DNA of 28,555 nucleotides from Candidatus Poseidonia sp. (GTDB lineage: Archaea > Thermoplasmatota > Poseidoniia > Poseidoniales > Poseidoniaceae), in the NCBI GenBank assembly GCA_023254365.1, contig JALRLQ010000012.1:1-28555 (forward strand). Direction: 5' to 3'. Numbering within the stretch: position 1 is the stretch's first letter; every line of letters begins with the position of its first letter. Made by a program: the position numbers and the translations under genes. This document shows, piece after piece, positions 8,043 to 14,800 of this stretch. The notes beneath the pieces were generated by a model. That model worked only from the letters and a program-made list of their open reading frames with translations, was not told the origin of the DNA and searched no databases.

Positions 8043-8702
8043 TCATGCAAGGGGGAGTCCGACTGTTTGTCCGAGAACCGTCAGAGCGATTCGTTCGTAC
8101 GAGGACGCTCCGTCTTCGGGCCACTCCACGACGATGGTTTCGCCGGGGTACCAGTTCGTGCTGTTGATCGTGGGGGTGTAGGCTGATGCAAGGTTGGTCG
8201 GTGCAGGACCGCTTGAACCGTCAAGGAAAATCCATCCATCTGCCAAACCAACCGTGGTCGAACCCACGTTGGTCATGTTGGCGTAGATGAAGTTGCCAAT
8301 GTCGACGGTGAAAGTGGCCCCTGATGCTGACCCGGGTTGCCCGGTGGGGTCGACAATTACGGTGGGAGCCGAGGAATAATTACCGCGAATGGTGATGTAC
8401 ACGGTTTCAATTCCTCCAGAAGCGTCCACGGTGAATCCACCGAGGAAGCCTCCCGTTCCACCCGATGTGGTCAACGTCCCGTTCAGATAGCCGCTGCCGT
8501 TGCTGGCAACGGTGACGGACAGCACAGCGCCTTCCCACAGGGTCGCATCGTCAATTCGGATTTCAGGCGTAGCGTCGGCGGCCTCTTCGATGATCTCGAG
8601 ACTGGCATCCAAGCGGTCGTCAAGTGTTTGGATTGCAATCGCAAACACCAACAACAGCGACGTGCCAATCACGAGAGCACCAATACCAACCGACGCACCC
8701 AT
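8043..8702 (-). CDS. flaF: FlaF-like archaellum protein with an inserted glycine-rich module
   Basis: Single-helix protein with an external beta-sandwich; in studied archaea FlaF binds the S-layer and anchors the motor stator. The N-terminus MGASVGIGALVIGTSLLLVF with helix about 5-27 and a polar helical stalk (TLDDRLDASLEIIEEAADA) matches the family. The C-terminal half (FIYANMTNVGSTTVGLADGW to the end) is the expected FlaF sandwich. Residues about 60-134 are extra: a Gly/Ser/Thr-rich stretch with GSGYLNG, GGTGGFLGG, SAPTVIVDP and GSASGATFTV. This resembles the 'GSGY..APTV...GSGAT' repeat known from phage and bacterial surface proteins. Total length is 219 aa, which I recall as longer than usual for FlaF. 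Five N-X-S/T sequons are present. The start has the Shine-Dalgarno GGAGGA and lies 3 nt after the preceding stop. Confidence 0.82.
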   Translation of the reverse strand: MGASVGIGALVIGTSLLLVFAIAIQTLDDRLDASLEIIEEAADATPEIRIDDATLWEGAVLSVTVASNGSGYLNGTLTTSGGTGGFLGGFTVDASGGIETVYITIRGNYSSAPTVIVDPTGQPGSASGATFTVDIGNFIYANMTNVGSTTVGLADGWIFLDGSSGPAPTNLASAYTPTINSTNWYPGETIVVEWPEDGASSYERIALTVLGQTVGLPLA

Positions 8703-8705
8703 CCA

Positions 8706-9566
8706 TCATTCCTCCGATGTGCCTTGCCCTGCTCGCCAAGAGGCGACCATGGCCGAAAACAGCAACAACTGACGGTGTGGCAGGTAATCCAACAAAGCGG
8801 AATCTGCATCCCCTGGTTCAGCGAGTTGGACGATGGCCAACACGTTGGACCCCTCGGGTTCCGTCAGCATCCCTGAGTCGATGGCCTTTTGCGTAAAACT
8901 CACCGCCGCCATGCCCGACATGTGGTCGAGCAAGAGGGCAGCAACCGCAGGTGCACCGGCAGAACCGCTGGCGTTCCCTGCCAATCCCAGCGTGTGGGGA
9001 TTGGACAAGAAGGGGTTGGCGGCCAAGGCTTGCGCTTCGTACAATTCGACGAGGCGCCCTTGGTCGTCTTCCATCATCCGGGCCGTTCCGCTGACATTCA
9101 ACACTTCGCCGCTTGCCGAGATGATGCGGTCACCGGCAAAGCCGGTGTCGTCATCGTCCTCGTCCTCGCCTTCGGTCCCACCTTCGTGTTCGTTGGCGCG
9201 CGTAGCTGCCACAGGGCCTTCTTCCAAGCGAATTTCGACCATGCGGAGGACATCCTCCACCATGTCGAGACGACTGCTGATGAGCCGTTCAAGACCCGAA
9301 GTGTCGACGGTTGCCGTGCCAACAGGCTGCGGTACACTCGGTGGAGCGAGACTCGCTGCGACGTTGGGCACGCTTTGCTGGCTGTTGATCCGAGCCTTGG
9401 TGGGCCCCGGTGAGATGGTCCAAGCATCCTCTTCCGTGAGCATCCCTTGTTCAGGGAACGGCACCTGTTCAATTGCCACGTTGGACAAAATCTTCAGGCG
9501 CTCTTCGCTCAAGGACTTGTCTGCGCTTTTACCTTCTCCCGAGTTTCCAGTAAATGGCCATGCCAT
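8706..9566 (-). CDS. Acidic coiled-coil protein in the FlaC/D/E position
   Basis: A 286-aa soluble acidic protein lying between the archaellins and flaF, where many euryarchaea carry flaC/D/E, the cytosolic ring and chemotaxis-coupling proteins. Visible parts are a helical N-terminus (17-50), a Pro/Ser-rich linker (55-88), a short coiled coil GLERLISSRLDMVEDVLRMV (91-110) continuing to about 117, a very acidic linker (EGEDEDDDD, 132-140), and a C-terminal helical domain (about 175-282). The stretch with DSGMLTEPEGSNVL (230-243) loosely recalls the 'GWISEEV' region of the FlaD/E domain. The assignment as a diverged FlaC/D/E analogue is inference from architecture and position. No signal peptide or membrane segment is seen. 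The Shine-Dalgarno GGAGGTT precedes ATG 9566 and partly lies inside a strong stem-loop. Confidence 0.75.
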   Translation of the reverse strand: MAWPFTGNSGEGKSADKSLSEERLKILSNVAIEQVPFPEQGMLTEEDAWTISPGPTKARINSQQSVPNVAASLAPPSVPQPVGTATVDTSGLERLISSRLDMVEDVLRMVEIRLEEGPVAATRANEHEGGTEGEDEDDDDTGFAGDRIISASGEVLNVSGTARMMEDDQGRLVELYEAQALAANPFLSNPHTLGLAGNASGSAGAPAVAALLLDHMSGMAAVSFTQKAIDSGMLTEPEGSNVLAIVQLAEPGDADSALLDYLPHRQLLLFSAMVASWRAGQGTSEE

Positions 9567-9576
9567 GGTACAACCT

Positions 9577-9614
9577 CCTGTGCTTGACCTGCACGAAGCA
9601 AGTCATCGCACAGG
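9577..9614 (-). promoter_or_regulatory. Long stem-loop between flaB2 and the downstream gene
   Basis: On the minus strand the arms CCTGTGC (9614-9608) and GCACAGG (9583-9577) pair perfectly. Inside them GACTTGC (9604-9598) pairs with GCAGGTC (9592-9586) with one G-U, closing a 5-nt TTCGT loop. The two stems are joined by a 3x2 internal loop. The 3' arm includes part of the GGAGG ribosome binding site of the next gene. No T-run follows, so this is not a classical intrinsic terminator. An RNA processing or stability element, or a translation brake on the downstream gene, is more likely. Confidence 0.7.
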
Positions 9615-9619
9615 CAGAC

Positions 9620-10258
9620 TCAGACCACCACTGCTCCACGAGAAGCGTCGTTGACCTTGAGAACGTCGTATGTGGTTCCTCCACCAACAACGTGGATGTA
9701 CAAGGAAGCCTTGATGTTGTTCTGGAAAAGGTGGTCCGGGCTACAGTCATTAGTTCCATCAACCGCGTCGAGGGAGTATCGGTATGCGACACCTGCTTCT
9801 GCGACATCAACTTCGGTTGCAGGATCAGCATCTAATGGGATGATTTCACCGAAACCAGCGGTAGGCGCCGTTCCGTCACTGAAGTCTCCGGCAATTCGAT
9901 CCGTTGTAGCTATTGCGGGAGGCCCTGCGCCGCCACCGTCTGGGTCTTCGCAGAAGACTTGCCATAGGATGTCGTTTGCCGCAGTGTCATCTGAGCCTGC
10001 AGCGAGTCTGAAGTAAATCACGAAATCGCTTGTGGGGTCGTCGACAAAGACGTTGAGGATCTGGACTTTACCAGACATCTCGTCTGTTGTGTCGTCACCT
10101 GTTGATTGTGCGTTCTGTTGAAGCTTTTCTGCAGTTTGGATAATAACTGCAGCGGCAACAGCAGCAACGAGAATCAGAGCAATGAAGACAATCATTGCAC
10201 CAATACCGATTGCAGCTAGTTTATCGTTTTCCATGTTCTTTTCTTGTGTATTCTTCAT
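9620..10258 (-). CDS. flaB: Archaellin FlaB2 (archaellum filament subunit)
   Basis: Filament subunit with a class III signal peptide processed by the prepilin peptidase FlaK/PibD, which is not encoded in this window. The 212-aa precursor begins MKNTQEKNMENDKLA, then the conserved hydrophobic helix AIGIGAMIVFIALILVAAVA. By alignment with known archaellins cleavage falls after Ala15, with Ala instead of the usual Gly at -1 and no basic residue at -2. The globular part has two Cys (VFCEDPDG, NDCSPDH) at sites matching those in the paralogue. I find no N-X-S/T sequon. The start at 10258 is supported by GAGGTGAT seven or so bases upstream; an internal ATG at 10234 is possible. The gene lies 11 nt after flaB1 and is visibly lower in GC than its neighbours. 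Confidence 0.93.
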   Translation of the reverse strand: MKNTQEKNMENDKLAAIGIGAMIVFIALILVAAVAAAVIIQTAEKLQQNAQSTGDDTTDEMSGKVQILNVFVDDPTSDFVIYFRLAAGSDDTAANDILWQVFCEDPDGGGAGPPAIATTDRIAGDFSDGTAPTAGFGEIIPLDADPATEVDVAEAGVAYRYSLDAVDGTNDCSPDHLFQNNIKASLYIHVVGGGTTYDVLKVNDASRGAVVV

Positions 10259-10269
10259 TTTTCATCACC

Positions 10270-10866
10270 TCAGACTACAATGTCTCCTACCGTTGGAGTA
10301 CTGCCATATTGAAGTTCTTCATATGTGCTTCCTCCGCCTGTAACGGTGAAGATCATAATGTGGTCTGTGTTGGCTGCCGGCGCACACTCGTCGATGTTCA
10401 AAACAACGACATAGGTCGTGCCTGGGTTGAGTGTTATTGCAGCACCTCCAGCACCATTGCCAGTGTGAACTGTTGCACCAGTAAGGTCGCCTTGAGCGAA
10501 CTCTGTAGTGTCATCAGTAGTTACTGCTGTACCCTGATCATCTTCACAGATAACTGTGTATCCGATGTCATCGCCTTCAGTAGGTTCTGAACCAGGCGCC
10601 AACTCAAAGGTAGCAAAGAGCTCGTAACTACTAGCTGCGTTATCAATGGTTTCGATAACGACATTGATCAAGGTCAACTTGGTTGACATTTGCTCTTGGG
10701 TGTCGTCACCGCTGGCTTGTGCGTTCTGTTGCAGTTTCTCTGCGGTCTGAATAATGACCGCTGCTGCAACCGCTGCAACGAGAATCAACGCAATGAACAC
10801 AATCATTGCACCAATACCAATGGCAGCGAGGCTATCGCTTTCTTCTTTCTTCATTTCTTGCTTCAT
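10270..10866 (-). CDS. flaB: Archaellin FlaB1 (archaellum filament subunit)
   Basis: First of two tandem archaellins. ATG 10866 (MKQEMKKEESDSLA) is preferred: GGTGAT sits four bases upstream, and the longer frame reaching 10995 would run through the intergenic hairpin and into the preceding gene. The 198-aa precursor carries the conserved helix AIGIGAMIVFIALILVAAVA and then AAVIIQTAEKLQQNAQ, identical or nearly so to FlaB2, followed by a diverged globular domain. Cleavage is predicted after Ala14 (Ala rather than Gly at -1). Two Cys (VICEDDQG, DECAPAAN) match those of FlaB2, and there is no N-X-S/T sequon. The C-terminal VTGGGSTYEEL is conserved with VVGGGTTYDVL of FlaB2. This recent duplication could give major and minor filament subunits. 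Confidence 0.94.
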   Translation of the reverse strand: MKQEMKKEESDSLAAIGIGAMIVFIALILVAAVAAAVIIQTAEKLQQNAQASGDDTQEQMSTKLTLINVVIETIDNAASSYELFATFELAPGSEPTEGDDIGYTVICEDDQGTAVTTDDTTEFAQGDLTGATVHTGNGAGGAAITLNPGTTYVVVLNIDECAPAANTDHIMIFTVTGGGSTYEELQYGSTPTVGDIVV

Positions 10867-10891
10867 ATTATCACCATTTTGTGTTTTTTTG

Positions 10892-10912
10892 CCTCCCGCT
10901 CCTTGCGGGTGG
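10892..10912 (-). promoter_or_regulatory. Stem-loop in the leader of flaB1
   Basis: The 58-nt gap before flaB1 contains, on the minus strand, CCCGC-AAGGA-GCGGG (10909-10895), extendable past a T-T mismatch by two more G-C pairs. It is followed by an A-rich stretch (GCAAAAAAACACAAAA) and the GGTGAT ribosome binding site. The A-run is on the transcript strand, so this is not a U-tract terminator. It could be a processing site or a 5' stabiliser for archaellin mRNA, with the A-rich part helping ribosome access. Confidence 0.5.
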
Positions 10913-10924
10913 AATTGGATGCGG

Positions 10925-11878
10925 TCAGAGTTCACCTCCCTGACCGAGGTTGATGCGAAGCGGCATGCGTATGATGGCCACCTCGTCTGGAGCAAGATTT
11001 CTGATGAAGGGGACTTCTTCTGCGACGAAGCCTGAAGGAATCCAGGGGGTAAGGAGGACCTCTGACAACGGTTCCATGGCCCGATTTTGCACGCGCATGG
11101 TCACTGTAATTTCACCCGAGCGCATCTCGTATGCGGTAGCGACGGACAGTTTTCGGGTCAACGGGATGTCTTCAGAACTCAGTCGGAAGTTGGGTTTGAT
11201 TTCAAAGCGAAGCGGGATGTTTCCTCCCGGGGCGATGATGGGGAGGTCCACGTTGGCAGGCGTGGCGGTCCATCCATCGGGGACCGGGGGCTTCAGGCGG
11301 AGCATGGGCATCGGAATCGGACCGTCATTGATGATGCGGACCAACAGCACACCGGACTCACCGCCTGCTGGCCAACGCGTGTCAACACCCATCCAAAAGT
11401 GGCGGAAGAGGAAGGGGTTGAGGGTGGAGGTGTTGCCGCCGATCATGTCTTCCAGCAAATCTTCTACTTCGGTGGTGGAGGCTCGAATATCACCCATTTC
11501 TGCGGCAGCCGTGGCTTCACGCAGCTTGTAGAGAATACGTTCTGCCTCCTCGAGGGTGATGTGCTTGTGAACCAACAAGCGGTGAAGCATGGCGATGCTT
11601 CGGCGCAGGGTGAGCACGTCCTCTTCCAACTCGTCCAAGGTGCGTTCGGCTCGCTTGATGGTTTTCTTGGCTTTCGAAAGTTGGTGAATACCAAGGTAGA
11701 CCTTGGCTTCGGCCAAATCCATCTCGGTCTCGGTCAACGAGGGGTTTTCTCGCCGAGCCGCCTGACGCGCAATTCGCTCAAGCGTCTGAGAGGCTTCCAA
11801 GATACCCTGCTCCCGCGCAGCACGGTCCTGCTCAAGCATGTCGCTTGGCGTGTCCATGGCAAAGGTCTCGTCAGCCAT
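10925..11878 (-). CDS. Coiled-coil plus double beta-sandwich protein, archaellum operon
   Basis: A 317-aa protein I do not recognise. ATG 11878 is chosen because it overlaps the preceding stop as ATGGCTGA and has GGAGGTGG seven bases upstream; an ATG further upstream lies deep in the preceding gene. Residues about 15-150 are strongly helical and charged (LEQDRAAREQGILEASQTLE; SKAKKTIKRAERTLDELEED; LEEAERILYKLREATAAAE) and probably form coiled coils. Residues about 165-317 look like two Ig/APHP-type beta-sandwiches (VLLVRIINDGPIPMPMLRLK; VTMRVQNRAMEPLSEVLL; SGFVAEEVPFIRNLAPDE). There is no signal peptide or membrane helix, so the beta domains appear cytosolic. Position between the giant surface protein and the archaellins suggests a cytoplasmic scaffold or chaperone for the filament machinery. 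This is inference. Confidence 0.85.
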   Translation of the reverse strand: MADETFAMDTPSDMLEQDRAAREQGILEASQTLERIARQAARRENPSLTETEMDLAEAKVYLGIHQLSKAKKTIKRAERTLDELEEDVLTLRRSIAMLHRLLVHKHITLEEAERILYKLREATAAAEMGDIRASTTEVEDLLEDMIGGNTSTLNPFLFRHFWMGVDTRWPAGGESGVLLVRIINDGPIPMPMLRLKPPVPDGWTATPANVDLPIIAPGGNIPLRFEIKPNFRLSSEDIPLTRKLSVATAYEMRSGEITVTMRVQNRAMEPLSEVLLTPWIPSGFVAEEVPFIRNLAPDEVAIIRMPLRINLGQGGEL

Positions 11879-14800
11879 CGCTTTCCACCTCCGTGGATGC
11901 ATCAATGTCTTCTGAGTTCGGGCTCAGGTCAACGGGATCTTTGGCGACCTCGCCTCCGGATGCTGAGGCGACTGATGGAACAGGTTCACCGAGTATCGCA
12001 CCGAAATCCAAGCCTTCATCGGCCAAATCGTTGAGCAAGCGGGCGGGGTCGTTCAAGTCACGCTCGATGCGGATGGACTTGACTTCTGCATCGGTCATGC
12101 GGCCGTAGAGGTTGCCGTACATCTTGTCCGAGCGCTTGAGCAGGTACCACACACCAAGCATGATGGCGAAGAAATAGACGGCCATGGCCGCCAAGTTGTT
12201 TTGATCGGCGGAGAGTTGTGGCGGCAATCCAAGCACGATGGCGAGCATCCCCAGCACGGGGATGGAGAGAATGATGGTCAGTTGGCGTCGACTGTCGGTC
12301 AGGGCAACGAAATGGTCGGAGTAAACGGTCGAGATGCCCTTCCGTGCACGCTGATAATCCTCGTGAATCAAACGGAATTCTTCGCTTGACTTCCAAGTCA
12401 TGCGCCAAATCCACAGCGCACAGAGAATCAGCACGGCTGGACCCCAGTACTGGACATGGAACAAATGGAAGGCGAATCCGAAGGCGATCACGCCGGCGTA
12501 GACGCCTCCGAGTTGCCACTTCTCAGATTGTGTCGAAAGGCGAACGAAAACAAACGAAAGCAGGAAGGCGACCACACAGGCCACGAATGCAACGGAGAGG
12601 TCGGGGGACCACGAGCGAACCGTTTCTTGGCCGAGCTCGACGGATTGACCGTCTCGTTGCACGGCACGGGAGACGTCGTTGGCCTCGTTGTTGCCTTCAC
12701 CGACGTAGAGGAAGCCGAGCGACGCATCGCATTGAATGTCTTTGCTCACTTCCCACCAATCGATGGTTCCGGGACGAACATCCCAGACGAAGGTGTGCGT
12801 TTCTTGAGAACCCAAGAGAGGAACGATGTCCGGTTGACTCAATATCTCCACATCGCCGTGACAGTCCAATGCAGCGGTGATTCCGAGTGCTTGGGCGGTG
12901 CCAAGGTTACGAACATCCACGCTGTAGGTGGTCTCTTGTCCCTCGAAGAAGGCATCGGGGTCGGCTGGACCCTGGTCCTCGATGGACGGGTCGGCAAACA
13001 CAGCGAGTTTGTAGGTGAAAATGGCCTGGTCAAACACGGTGTATGCGTTGTTTTCATCGGGATGATAGAGTCGGAATTTCAAATCCCAACCGTCTCCGGC
13101 CAGGATGTTTGGTGAGGTAGGCGCGTCAACCACCAACTGAATGGGGTCGGTCGTGACCCACGGCTGACGGGTTGGAAGCGTCAACCGAGACTCAGCGCCA
13201 AGTGAGGTCAAACCGCATTCCTGGTTGAGGTCAAGAGGGAAGTCGGTGTTGTCAATGCGTACAGCAAAGGACCATTCGTAAAGCGATTCGTTTTGGTCGA
13301 GTTCCTCAACGTCCAGCAAACGTTCGGCATCGCACAGTTCCAACTCGTAGGCGACAGCACTCTCAGGCCCGGTGGGAATGTGGGAATAATCGATGGAATA
13401 GACCGTCGGACCGTTTGAGGGATTGACCGCAGTATCGCCGTCCTCGTGGAACCGGTCCATGCGAAGTTCGGTGGTGTATTCGGCGCTTCCTTGCACCCCC
13501 GCGTCCACCGGGGCAATGGATACGATGAGGTTGGCTGCAAGGGTCAGGGCCGGTTCTGGTGCCACGGCTCGAACGGTGAACGAGAACGGTGTTGCCACCC
13601 CTCGTTGTAGACTGAGTGTTGACGGGGCTGCGTTTGAGACTTCCCAATCGGTGCTTGGCAGGGTCAAACCACCCTGAAGCAAAGTGTAGGTCACATCAAC
13701 ATCAATGTCGGTGTTCCCGGTGTTGGTGATGATCACGTCCCATGTACGGTCGTAACCACGGTGGTAGTATTTCTCGCTGGGCCAGTTTTCAACTTCAACA
13801 ATGAAAATTGGCGCCACGATGAAGTTGAAACGGTGCACCTTCAGTTCGTCCTGGGTGGTGGCGTTCAGGATACGCATCGTCACAGGGATGATGGTGCCGT
13901 CGAGCATGGTGTTGTCATCACCAAGGGCGGGAACCTCCACGACGATGGACCCGCTTTGGGTTTCGTCGACAGCGAGGGTCAGCGGTTGGGTAGCAGGCGA
14001 AACGCTCCATCCCCCGCTCACGTTCGTTTCGATGATGATGTTTTCAACCAGGTTTCCGCTGTTGGTGATCGTGAAGTTCACGGTTTGATCTTCGCCCGGA
14101 ATCACACCGATTTGGTCCGGCGTGTCGACAATGATTCCGTGTTCTTCGCTGATGTTCCCGAGAATGTCCGCTGAGAGGTTCAATCCCGAATCGGCATTGG
14201 ACACCCAAAGCGTTGCTTTGTAGTCGGTGGCGGCCAACGCATCGATGGTGGGCGTCAGTCGGACGCGTACGGTGGCTTCGTAGCCAGCCCCAATGGCGAC
14301 CACGGAGGGTGTTTCAAGCACGTAGTCCACCTCGCCGGCCTGCGAAGTGTCCAACCACACCGAGAACGTGGCAGGCGTGTTCCCGATGTTGCTAACGACG
14401 ACGCTGGTGGTGATGGATTCGCCGATGGTCAGATTGATTTCCTGACTGGTCGGGCTGAGCGATGCATTCACTTTCTCACCCACGCGGATGGGAACATCGA
14501 AACTCGAAATGTACGTCCCAGACGTCAATTCCTGGATTTCGATGGTCAAACGCTCAACGCTGTTCGCTGGAGCCATCGGGTCGGTGGTTATCACAAGCGG
14601 GAAGGTTTTGATGTGGTCGGTGGCGTTTGAGGGGTAGTTGGCCACGTCGGCAGGTACCGAGAGCACCGTGGTTGAGGGCATGAGGCTGCCCGAAGAAAAA
14701 GAGGCGACCCAGCCTTGGGGAAGGGAATCGGTCATGATCAAACGGTAAGATGTCATGTTGTTGCCGGTGTTCGCCAACGAAATGTCGTACGACGTTTCTT

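Noticed and set aside
9577..9614. Intrinsic terminator after flaB2
   Set aside because: The hairpin is strong but no T-run follows on the transcript strand, and the next gene starts 11 nt later; a processing or translation role fits better.
10867..10995. Longer archaellin FlaB1 starting at 10995
   Set aside because: The added residues run through the intergenic hairpin and the preceding gene; GGTGAT before 10866 and the short signal peptide fit the family.
11087..12034. Plus-strand frame opposite the 317-aa gene and the end of the giant gene
   Set aside because: Low-complexity His/Gly/Arg translation, no ribosome binding site, and it crosses two well-supported overlapping genes.
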